This document shows, piece after piece, positions 51,770-59,734 of a stretch of 64,000 nucleotides of DNA (positions are counted from its first letter, which is position 1; each line of letters starts with the position of its first letter). A program made the position numbers and the translations under genes. The notes below the pieces were generated by a model. That model was not told the DNA's origin. It did not search any database and saw nothing but the letters and a program-made list of their open reading frames with translations. Origin of the DNA: Thalassobacterium maritimum. GTDB taxonomy: Bacteria; Verrucomicrobiota; Verrucomicrobiia; Opitutales; Coraliomargaritaceae. The DNA lies in contig NZ_JARXHW010000021.1 in the NCBI RefSeq assembly GCF_031127805.1, positions 1-64,000 on the forward strand. Reading direction: 5' to 3'.

Positions 51770-54555
51770 TGGTTAGACAGTAAAGTTTGAACAGCCTTGC
51801 GGACACAAGCTCTGGGATCTGCTAAATACGGATCGATGTCGATCGGGCTCGGAATGTCCCAGGTCTTTGCGGCACGGGCGACTGCCAGATCCAGTTGCCA
51901 ACGGTGGTCTTCGCTGGTGTCGATGCCGACTGGCTCCTGGGGAAGCGGGCGTTGCGCCTCGCCGTCGAGTGTGCGTTTGATGGAGCGTGAGGGGCGCACC
52001 CAGGTGTCGGGTGTCGCGTCATGGACGAGTGCTTCTAATAGTTTCGCGACTGGAATCTGTGTATTTATATCTTGGATACGATTGTGCAGTCGTTCAATGC
52101 AGAGTGCCAGCGAGGTGCGCAGGTTCAGGCAATTGCCATCCTGCTCTGCCAGCGATTGCAATGCCGGTAAGCAGGCTTCGCTGCCGCATCGGCGTAAGAG
52201 GTTGATCGCGAGAAACCAGTTGGGCACGTCAATGTGTTGATTGAAGGGGCCGCGTGACAGCGCAGGTGCTTCGATGCCCGCTTCTTTGGATTGGATCGCC
52301 TGTAGTAGGCGCGCTTCGGCCCGCGGATCGTTCCACATGGCACAGATGACGGCGGCGAGCCAGGAGATGTCAGGGTTGGGATGTCGCAAACGCTCGAGCA
52401 TCTTATGTTCGTATTTACCTTTGTTTTGATAGAGTCTCCAGAGCTGGGGGCTGGGTTTGCCTTGATCCAGTAATTCCAGAGGATCGAGTTCCGATGGCGG
52501 GCTTACGGGGGCTCGGGCACCGCTCAGATCGAGACGGGCCTGACAGCGTGCGGGGATTTGCTGGCTAGGAATCCCTTCCAGCCATGCGCTGGCTGCGTAG
52601 GCGGCGGCTTCGCCTAAGCGATGCATGTCGCGTTGCATGCGAGCCGCATACGAGGCGGCTGGACTGATGCCTGCAGAGCGGCAGGCTAACCATAGATTGT
52701 TTAGCTCGTTGGGTGTCATGATGCCATAGGGCATTTCTGCGTGCACAAGATGGCGGAAGCTTTTGCAGCCCCAAAGCCAGAACATTGTTTCATCGTCTTC
52801 AAATTCAAAGTCGACACTGTGGGTGTCGAGCGGGGCTTGCGTGACTCCAATGGAACTTGCCCGGCTGCGGTGGTTCATTAAATCGGCCAGTTCGAGTCGT
52901 TCGCAGGTGTGGAATTGACGTGATTGACGGATGCCCGGCAATGGGGCGAGTTGGACCAATCGCTTCTCACCCCCTGGCGGGAGCGTGCGGTACTGCGCAA
53001 GCGCACTGAGCCGTGCCCGGGTGAGATCTTCTGGGTCTGTTGGATCGCACCAGCCGGCATCAAAGTTATAAAGTCCGAGGCGGCCGTTGTCCATTTGCCG
53101 ATAGTAGGCGGGCTGGGAATAGCTGAGAGGCAGTCCATCGCCGGGACGACCGAAGTCATAGCTCGCGCCCGCGAGCGCAGCGACATCGCCATCGCCCGTC
53201 GCGTCGATCACAGTGCGGGGGTGGACGATGAGAATCTGATCGGCTGTAGCGATTCGAATTTCTGTGACCGTAGTGCCCTCGCGTTTTGCTCCGTAGATGA
53301 TGGCTTCTGAAATAAAATGACTGGGGTCGAGGAGTTTCTGATGAAACGCGGTCGCTTTACCCACAGGATGCCAGTGCATACCCCGAGGCGTAGGAATGGT
53401 ATGGCTGTCTTGCAGCGACTCTCCTTTCTGGTCGAGGGATTCGTGAGCACCGCCAGGGTGCCCGTAAAAGTAGTTACTGATCAGCCCGGCAGTGCCGACG
53501 CCGCCCGCGATGGGCATACTTTCGGCGACCAGCACTTGATGACCTTCGGCCTGGGCTGTGAGCGCCGCGATGCTTCCGCCAGTTCCTGCACCGGCGACGA
53601 AGATGTCGCATTGTAAATGTTGTTCCGGGAGCGAACCCACACATCGATCTTTGTCCGAGTCGAGCTTCCGAGGGGACGGCACATTCATTGCGACCTCACG
53701 GCCCAGAGCGAAGCGGTCCGCGAGTGAGTGAACGGCTTGTGTGCTGAAGGCCGGGCTGGCAGGGAGCAAATTGAGCGGGGGATTTGTGTCGGGGGCATCA
53801 CATGGTTCCGTTGCTGCGTAGACAGGCAGGTTACGGTAGGCGAGGGCGAGCACTTCGACTTCCGAAAATAGTTCGGGCTCTTGTGTGCGCAGGCTTTGCC
53901 AGCGTTCTAAGAGCGCATTCTGCGAAAGCGGCTCGGTGGCGCGCAGGCAAAGATTAAAGGCATTCAGATGTGGGATTGCTTCGATGAATGCGTGTTTGCT
54001 GGAAAATTCCACAGGCATTTGGCCCTTGGGAGCAAGACCCAGTAGAATGCGCGCCTCGTAGGCCTGCGGCTTTCGGCGCTTGGCGTAGGTTTGCGGTGCT
54101 GCGATCTGAAAGAGCGTGCCGGCATCCGAGGCATCCAGCCATAGTTGAGCCCGTAGCATTCGTTCACTTGATTTTGTCGCCACATGCAATGCGGAGAGTT
54201 CTTGCTCTTGTTGGCAGCTACGGATTGGACTCGCTCCGAGCAAAACATCGATCTGATCCGACGCATCCTGTAATTGGGTGGCTGCGATAATCTCTGCACT
54301 GCAGGGGTCTAAGTTATTTGATGCACCGCTGTGGTTGTGCACCTGCTGGCAGAACTTTTGCCAAAGTGGATCATGCAGTGCGCCCGCATCGCGGGCAAAG
54401 GCGCGGCCCGATTCCCAAGCGATGTCCATGCTGCGGTCCAATAGCAGCACGCGTTTGCCCTGTTGGCCGAGTGTCCATGCGGCAGCCAGCCCCGCATAGC
54501 CGGCGCCGTAAATCGCTACATCGTAGCACTGTTCAAATACAGATCGGTAAAGCAT
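51766..54555 (-). CDS. Large protein with two FAD-binding oxidoreductase regions
   Basis: A 929-residue protein. It opens with a Rossmann FAD motif YDVAIYGAGYAGLAAAWTLG and a second, complete one at about residue 315: CDIFVAGAGTGGSIAALTAQ, followed by GGVGTAGLISNYFYG and, later, ATGDGDVAALAGASYDFG and CRSAGISPAASYAARMQRD. The second half is the FAD_oxidored (PF12831) type common in Verrucomicrobia and Planctomycetes; the first looks like a shortened duplicate. Residues about 700-840 contain helical repeats resembling HEAT-like units. No signal peptide is evident. It heads the operon with the Gfo/Idh/MocA gene and is divergent from a PocR-AraC regulator. The substrate is unknown. Confidence 0.8.
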   Translation of the reverse strand: MLYRSVFEQCYDVAIYGAGYAGLAAAWTLGQQGKRVLLLDRSMDIAWESGRAFARDAGALHDPLWQKFCQQVHNHSGASNNLDPCSAEIIAATQLQDASDQIDVLLGASPIRSCQQEQELSALHVATKSSERMLRAQLWLDASDAGTLFQIAAPQTYAKRRKPQAYEARILLGLAPKGQMPVEFSSKHAFIEAIPHLNAFNLCLRATEPLSQNALLERWQSLRTQEPELFSEVEVLALAYRNLPVYAATEPCDAPDTNPPLNLLPASPAFSTQAVHSLADRFALGREVAMNVPSPRKLDSDKDRCVGSLPEQHLQCDIFVAGAGTGGSIAALTAQAEGHQVLVAESMPIAGGVGTAGLISNYFYGHPGGAHESLDQKGESLQDSHTIPTPRGMHWHPVGKATAFHQKLLDPSHFISEAIIYGAKREGTTVTEIRIATADQILIVHPRTVIDATGDGDVAALAGASYDFGRPGDGLPLSYSQPAYYRQMDNGRLGLYNFDAGWCDPTDPEDLTRARLSALAQYRTLPPGGEKRLVQLAPLPGIRQSRQFHTCERLELADLMNHRSRASSIGVTQAPLDTHSVDFEFEDDETMFWLWGCKSFRHLVHAEMPYGIMTPNELNNLWLACRSAGISPAASYAARMQRDMHRLGEAAAYAASAWLEGIPSQQIPARCQARLDLSGARAPVSPPSELDPLELLDQGKPSPQLWRLYQNKGKYEHKMLERLRHPNPDISWLAAVICAMWNDPRAEARLLQAIQSKEAGIEAPALSRGPFNQHIDVPNWFLAINLLRRCGSEACLPALQSLAEQDGNCLNLRTSLALCIERLHNRIQDINTQIPVAKLLEALVHDATPDTWVRPSRSIKRTLDGEAQRPLPQEPVGIDTSEDHRWQLDLAVARAAKTWDIPSPIDIDPYLADPRACVRKAVQTLLSNQ

Positions 54556-54610
54556 CCAGGCATATTAGACGAATCGAGCTGGATGTGCTATGGACAGATC
54601 GGCTAAAATC

Positions 54611-54632
54611 CTGTATAAATCCGCTATAAATG
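54611..54632 (+). promoter_or_regulatory. Direct repeat at the start of the AraC-type gene
   Basis: TATAAAT occurs at 54614-54620 and again with 11-bp spacing, starting at 54625 and running into the ATG at 54630. The first copy could be a -10 element, which would leave almost no leader. An 11-bp-spaced direct repeat also suits an AraC-type binding site. No Shine-Dalgarno sequence is visible. Confidence 0.35.
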
Positions 54633-55460
54633 ACATATACGTTTAGAAAAGTGGCAGAGCTGTCACTCGCGGACTTGATTGAGCAGGTCGAATCTCTCAG
54701 TGGGCTCCAGCTATGTCTCAAGGTCTTTGATGACAATGCGGCCAAGCAGAGCGCGCTGGCGGAGGTGCCTCTTGCCAAGCGGCAACATTTTACGCCCTTC
54801 TGCCAGCAGGTGAAAATCGCTCACGACACACGTTGTGTGCAGTGTGATCTCGGGGTCGTCACTCGTAAGGCACTGGAATACACCATACCTTTTTTTCATG
54901 TTTGTCATGCCGGAGCCATGGAGCTGATCATTCCCTTAGTGGATGCCGGGCGATTGCTTGGGATCGCTTATCTCGGGCAGTTTCGGTCGGGGCAGGCGGG
55001 GGCGAAGACATTGCCCGAATTTTCAGAGAGTCGCATGGATGCACTGGCTGCAATGGGGCTCTGCTTGCAGGCTTATCTGCTGGCAGGGATCGGTCCGGCA
55101 GCGGAGACGCATTGCGGAGAAGATGCCCGGCGCGAGCAATTACTGCGTTTGATTCAAAGTCAGTGTCACCAGAACCTGTCACTCGAGTCTGTGGCGCGTC
55201 ATCTGGGCGTCTCTGTTTCGCGGGCCGGTCATTTAGTGAAAGAGTTGACGGGCCGTAGTTTTATGGAGCTGAAGCAGCAGATGCGCCTCGATGCCGCCCG
55301 GCAAATGCTGTTAGAAACCCGGCTGTCGGTTGAGAGCATCGCCGCGCATGTTGGCTACGAGGATGTGCGTTATTTTTACCGAGTGTTTACTACGGCGACC
55401 GGCGTGCCGCCCGGTCAGTGGCGCAGTCAGCACGTGGCGCGGAAAGGATTGAATGCCTGA
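54630..55460 (+). CDS. AraC-family regulator with PocR ligand-binding domain
   Basis: A 276-residue regulator. Residues about 10-150 match the PocR sensory domain (LIEQVESLSGLQLCLKVFDD, FCQQVKIAHDTRCVQCDLG, HVCHAGAMELIIPLVDAGRLLGIAYLGQF), including the Cys-rich stretch typical of this domain. Residues about 165-268 are a double AraC helix-turn-helix (NLSLESVARHLGVSVSRAGH and VESIAAHVGYEDVRYFYRVF). PocR-AraC proteins sense small metabolites and usually activate neighbouring catabolic genes. Divergent placement from the FAD/Gfo operon makes that operon its likely target. Confidence 0.92.
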   Translation: MTYTFRKVAELSLADLIEQVESLSGLQLCLKVFDDNAAKQSALAEVPLAKRQHFTPFCQQVKIAHDTRCVQCDLGVVTRKALEYTIPFFHVCHAGAMELIIPLVDAGRLLGIAYLGQFRSGQAGAKTLPEFSESRMDALAAMGLCLQAYLLAGIGPAAETHCGEDARREQLLRLIQSQCHQNLSLESVARHLGVSVSRAGHLVKELTGRSFMELKQQMRLDAARQMLLETRLSVESIAAHVGYEDVRYFYRVFTTATGVPPGQWRSQHVARKGLNA

Positions 55461-55493
55461 AGAGAGTTGATGTGCCTTGGAGGATTCTAATGG

Positions 55494-55730
55494 ATCAAGT
55501 GCATTTTGCTTGATGACTTCGGAATACCAATAAGCACTCAGTTTTGGAGTTCGCTTGAGTGTCTTGTAGTCCATGTGGGTAATGCCAAAACGGATACCGT
55601 AGCCTTCGCCACATTCGAAGTTGTCCATGAAGGGGCAGGGAGGAACGCCTTGCACATCGACGCCGTCCTGGATGACGCGGTGCAGTTCTTTTAAGTCGAT
55701 CCAGATCGGTAAGCTCCGATATTGCCGGGA
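55494..55730 (-). pseudogene. C-terminal remnant of a GH1 beta-glycosidase
   Basis: The minus-strand frame from about 55730 reads WIDLKELHRVIQDGVDVQG, then CPFMDNFECGEGYGIRFGI, DYKTLKRTPKLSAYWYSEVI. These are the last helix and strand blocks of GH1 enzymes (family form 'HRAIADGVDVRGYFAWSLLDNFEWAEGY...RFGIVYVDY...KRTLKDSARWY'). Only about 75 of some 450 residues remain; an in-frame stop lies at 55731-55733, and the catalytic Glu residues are gone. The frame runs on antisense into the AraC gene, which is not meaningful. This fills most of the gap between the AraC and SSS genes. Confidence 0.75.
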
Positions 55731-55773
55731 TTAATTATCTGGTTAATCGGAGGCCGAGTAGCTTTGGGCAAGG

Positions 55774-57717
55774 CTACCAAAATACAATATACAGCGAGAT
55801 GGTCAGTATGACGACGCCTACGCCGGCAGCTTTGGCGAAGGGAGAGGTTTTCAGATCCATCTCCTCATTGACTGGCATTTCTACTGGTTTGTCCAAAGGT
55901 TTGAGAATCGTTAGTGTGAGCCCTGTCAAGAGCACGATGCCGACGGTGATCGCCATGCGGTTGAGAAATGCAATCTCTGAGGCGAAGAGAAGTAGGGCGC
56001 CATAGACGACGACACTGGTGACGATCCCCACGACGCCGAAGTAACGTGGTGTTTTTGGGGAAAAGAAGCCGAAGACGAAGACGGCTAGAATGCCGGGGGA
56101 AATGAATCCCTGAAATTCTTGAATGTAGGCGAAGATGCTTCGGAAGGCGTCTAGCTTCGGTGCAAAGGATGCGGCTAAGAGAACGAAAACAATGACCAGA
56201 GTGCGGCCGACGGCGACGAGTTTGGCCTGATCCTTTTCGCCGGTAAATTTTGCGTAGAGGTCCATCGTGGCAAGTGTTGAAGCCGAGTTGAGCATGGAAG
56301 CCAGCGAGCTGATGACTGCGCCACAGAGAGCTGCTAAGACGAACCAGGAGATCCATGGCATGGGTTTGATCAGATTGCGTACGAGCACGGGGAAGGCCGC
56401 ATCGTAATCGTAGCCTTTCAGTGTGCCGGCGATCACGAGATCAGGGTTTGCGGCTTTGACTTCTGCAGCGGCGTTATTGATTCGGTTCGCCATTTCCATC
56501 GAATCGAGCCCTGTGTCCAAGTCTTCTAGCTTGGCACCGGAGGCGGTTAGATTGGTTGTATAAATCTCAAGTGCCTTCTCCGGATTGAGCGATACATAAT
56601 CCTCATCGACTTTGAACAGAGCATCTGTGGATGCGGATGCGATAATCTTCGTGTTGGCACCATCTGCGGTGCTTCGGAGGTCATCCGAAAACAAATTAAA
56701 GGCCATGATGCCCGGGATCACGACGACAAAGGGAATGATTAACTTGAGGAAAGCGGCGAAAACGATGCCCCTCTGTCCTTCCGCCAGCGACTTGGAGCCC
56801 AGGGTTCGTTGCACGATAAATTGGTTGAGACCCCAGTAGAAGAAATTCGGAATCCACATGCCGATCAGCAGTGCGGTCCACGGGATGTCGGGATCGTCGG
56901 TCGGACGCACCATGTGCAGTTTTCCGCCAGCGGCGTTTTTGCCGACGACCGCTTCGGCTTCACCGTCGACACCGTCGTTCAGCAACATGAAACGTTCCAG
57001 TGAGCCAGCCTGTTCGATCTGCTGAACGGTGGCTTCGGAGTTGGCGACTTTAGTGAGAATCAATTCTTCGGCGGGCTTTTCGCCGAGGTAATTAAAGGCC
57101 ATAAACATGACAATGGCTCCCCCGATAACCAGTGCGGAACCCCAGATTAAGTCGGTCCAGGCACAGGCCTTCAATCCTCCGATGAAAACATAGAGCGCCG
57201 CTAGTATCGCAATCGCCCAGCACATGGCGGTCAGGTTGTTGATGATCGGCACGTCCGCATAGTATTCGGAGACGAATTTGGCCCCCGAGAAGATGACCGT
57301 CGATGTGTTGACAAAAACCAGCGTAAGCACGGCAGGAATCGACATGGCCAGCCGAGCCACCGTATCAAAGCGATACTCTAGAAATTCTGGAATTGTATAG
57401 ATGCCGGTACGCAGGAATTTGGGCAGAAACCAGAATGCGACAATGACGAGCGTGATGGAGGCAATCCACTCCCAGGAAGCGATGGCCAGTCCTTGTCGAT
57501 CGGCGGCTCCCCCGGACATGCCGACAAACTGTTCTGTTGATATATTCGCGGCGATTAAGGAGAAGCCGACCAGCCACCAGCTCAGACCGCGACCAGCTAG
57601 AAAGTAGTCGCTGGCGGCATGCTTGCTTTTCAGCTCTTCACTGCGACTTTTCCAAATACCTAGTGCAATGACGCTGATAACTGCGGTTATGAAGAGAACG
57701 GCTTCAAGTATATTCAT
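55774..57717 (-). CDS. SSS-family sodium:solute symporter (SGLT-like)
   Basis: A 647-residue inner-membrane transporter with about 14 hydrophobic segments. SDYFLAGRGLSWWLVGFSLIAANISTEQFVGMSGGA is the conserved first core region (sodium and sugar site helix), and ISSLASMLNSASTLATMDLY is the signature helix with the sodium-binding Ser residues. A long soluble loop at about residues 220-410 is larger than in minimal SSS proteins, as in SGLT-like sugar transporters of this phylum. It probably imports galactose or another sugar by sodium coupling. It is 36 bp downstream of the GH110-like gene, in one operon. Confidence 0.93.
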   Translation of the reverse strand: MNILEAVLFITAVISVIALGIWKSRSEELKSKHAASDYFLAGRGLSWWLVGFSLIAANISTEQFVGMSGGAADRQGLAIASWEWIASITLVIVAFWFLPKFLRTGIYTIPEFLEYRFDTVARLAMSIPAVLTLVFVNTSTVIFSGAKFVSEYYADVPIINNLTAMCWAIAILAALYVFIGGLKACAWTDLIWGSALVIGGAIVMFMAFNYLGEKPAEELILTKVANSEATVQQIEQAGSLERFMLLNDGVDGEAEAVVGKNAAGGKLHMVRPTDDPDIPWTALLIGMWIPNFFYWGLNQFIVQRTLGSKSLAEGQRGIVFAAFLKLIIPFVVVIPGIMAFNLFSDDLRSTADGANTKIIASASTDALFKVDEDYVSLNPEKALEIYTTNLTASGAKLEDLDTGLDSMEMANRINNAAAEVKAANPDLVIAGTLKGYDYDAAFPVLVRNLIKPMPWISWFVLAALCGAVISSLASMLNSASTLATMDLYAKFTGEKDQAKLVAVGRTLVIVFVLLAASFAPKLDAFRSIFAYIQEFQGFISPGILAVFVFGFFSPKTPRYFGVVGIVTSVVVYGALLLFASEIAFLNRMAITVGIVLLTGLTLTILKPLDKPVEMPVNEEMDLKTSPFAKAAGVGVVILTISLYIVFW

Positions 57718-57752
57718 GGGGATGTTTTTCGTGGGTGGAGTCGGGGGGAGCC

Positions 57753-59591
57753 TTATTCAGATATGTGAAGGACGGGTTCGTTGGGTAGATCAAAGCGATT
57801 TCCGCTGACCTTTGCGTTTAGGGATCTTTCAATGTGGATGCTCGCAGCCTTGCTGTTCACGTAGTCGGCTTGAGTGAGCACTGTATTCTCATCAAAGGAA
57901 ATGCCGTCTATGCGGTGGGCATGCAGGATGCGCGGGCCGATCAATTTAAATTGATTCTGTGTCACACGGATATTCCGGTGGAAGGGAGCATCGCTGAGAG
58001 TCTTCATGCCCTTTTCATTGGGACCGAATTCCAGTATATAACTGCTGGGGCTGAGCGGGACGAAAGTGTTATTGCGAATGAGCACATCCTCGACGGGGCC
58101 CGATTCAAACCAGTTGTTGGCATCGCCTTCGATCAGTATGGCGGCCATGGTGCCGTGTTCGAATCGATTATTTTCGATGACAACCTTACCGGCAGTTGAA
58201 AAGATAATGCTGCGCGCCCGGTTGTTGCGGACGGTATTTCCGGAGAATGTTAGGTCTGGATTGCAATCCAGATTGTCCAGATAGCTGCCCGGTTGAAGGA
58301 AAGCATCAATTGGCTCGGTGAAGGTGACTTCGAAGCGACTGCTATTCAGCTTTCGGTAGCTTTTTACCTTACGCTCTCCGTATGGAACGAGGTCGGCTTG
58401 TTGGGAGAAGCGAAGACGCTCTCCTGACTGTGCGAACTCGAGGCCGAGTTGTTGGAAATGTATCAGCTCGCATTCGAGTGAGGCCGGGCCAGTTTGTTTT
58501 CGGATGACTGCGGAGAGCCCATGAACGTTGAGCGCATCATCCAGCATGTATTCGAAGTAGGAGTTCGTGACCGTGATGTTTCCTTTGCACAGTACGAAGT
58601 GAGTGGCGTCAGCCGTCGTCGTGACCCAGCGTTGACTCTTTTCGGGGAGTCGGACGTTCATTGAGTCGATCGTTATATCGCTGCTGCGCTGAGCAATGAG
58701 TCCCATGCCGCCTGCGTGATGGATGGTGACTTGTTTCAGTGCGATGCCGCTGGCGTTCTCCATGTGAATGGCAGGGCTCATGCGGTTGGGCATGAGTAGG
58801 CCTTTGGAAATAAAAGTATCCCCTACTTGAGGCATGGATGCGGTGGCATTGGTAAAGCTGAATGCGCCTTCGCCTAAATCCATAAATGTGGCTGGAGTCT
58901 TCCAGCGAGGGTGCCATTCAAGGATGGGCTGTTGTCGAGATTTCGGCAGTGGGCGTCCAGTCTGGCTGTCGACCCAGTGCGTCCATTCTGCATTTTGCCA
59001 CCATTCTATATTGGGCTTGAGCGTGAAATCGTTGATGCCATTGAGCGGGGAGCCTCCTTCGCCGTGTAGGATTCGTCCGCGATTGATGAATACATTTTCG
59101 GCGTCGAGCATGTGGGCGGTGAAGGTATTGTTCTCCGGGTCGATGCCGGTTACTGTGCCTTGCATGTGAAGCGGTGTGCCCCAGTCGATCGTGAGACCTT
59201 CGATGGTGATATTTGACGAATTATAAATCGTTATTGGTATGAATGCCTGGCCGTGTGCGATGAGTTTGGCCCCATGACCTGAAATCGTTAGATTTTTCGC
59301 ATCCCAGATAGCCAGCGAGGTGCGGCGGAGCCCGTCGTCGTGGTTGCTGACGTGGACAAATCGTTCCGGGGCAGAGTCGGGATATAGATCGTAGCGCCCA
59401 GGTTCTAGAATGAGTTTATCGATGTCTTCGTCGACGCATTGTGCGAGAGCGTCTAGTAAAATTGGACTGGCATCTATGCCAGTCCCCGGTGCTGTGATAC
59501 GAAGACTTTTTGCCTGTAGTGCAGGTATAAAAATAGAGCTCAATATAAAAGCAAAGAGCGAAGTGGCGAGGTGAACTAAGGGTTTGTGCAT
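57753..59591 (-). CDS. Secreted GH110-like alpha-1,3-galactosidase (beta-helix)
   Basis: A 612-residue exported protein (signal peptide HLATSLFAFILSSIFIPALQA). Repeated short beta-strand turns (KNLTISGHGAKLIAHG, SNITIEGLTIDWG, SDITIDSMNVRLP, NITVTNSYFEY) indicate a right-handed parallel beta-helix. FEYMLDDALNVHGLSAVIRK contains the adjacent Asp351-Asp352 in the block that carries the catalytic acids in GH110 enzymes. GH110 members remove alpha-1,3-linked galactose, including from carrageenan-type galactans. Family assignment is by motif and fold reading, not alignment. It is first in an operon with the SSS symporter and divergent from the unknown secreted protein at 59735. Confidence 0.7.
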   Translation of the reverse strand: MHKPLVHLATSLFAFILSSIFIPALQAKSLRITAPGTGIDASPILLDALAQCVDEDIDKLILEPGRYDLYPDSAPERFVHVSNHDDGLRRTSLAIWDAKNLTISGHGAKLIAHGQAFIPITIYNSSNITIEGLTIDWGTPLHMQGTVTGIDPENNTFTAHMLDAENVFINRGRILHGEGGSPLNGINDFTLKPNIEWWQNAEWTHWVDSQTGRPLPKSRQQPILEWHPRWKTPATFMDLGEGAFSFTNATASMPQVGDTFISKGLLMPNRMSPAIHMENASGIALKQVTIHHAGGMGLIAQRSSDITIDSMNVRLPEKSQRWVTTTADATHFVLCKGNITVTNSYFEYMLDDALNVHGLSAVIRKQTGPASLECELIHFQQLGLEFAQSGERLRFSQQADLVPYGERKVKSYRKLNSSRFEVTFTEPIDAFLQPGSYLDNLDCNPDLTFSGNTVRNNRARSIIFSTAGKVVIENNRFEHGTMAAILIEGDANNWFESGPVEDVLIRNNTFVPLSPSSYILEFGPNEKGMKTLSDAPFHRNIRVTQNQFKLIGPRILHAHRIDGISFDENTVLTQADYVNSKAASIHIERSLNAKVSGNRFDLPNEPVLHISE

Positions 59592-59734
59592 AATCGAAAT
59601 GGGAATGTGTTATCTTATTACATCCAGTAGTCTGGAAATTTTACGTTTTTCGGGGGATTCATTTGCAGTGCATGATGAAACGAATCGGAAACAGGATGGG
59701 ATATTTCGTTAGATTTCGTCGTGTCGGGTAGTTC

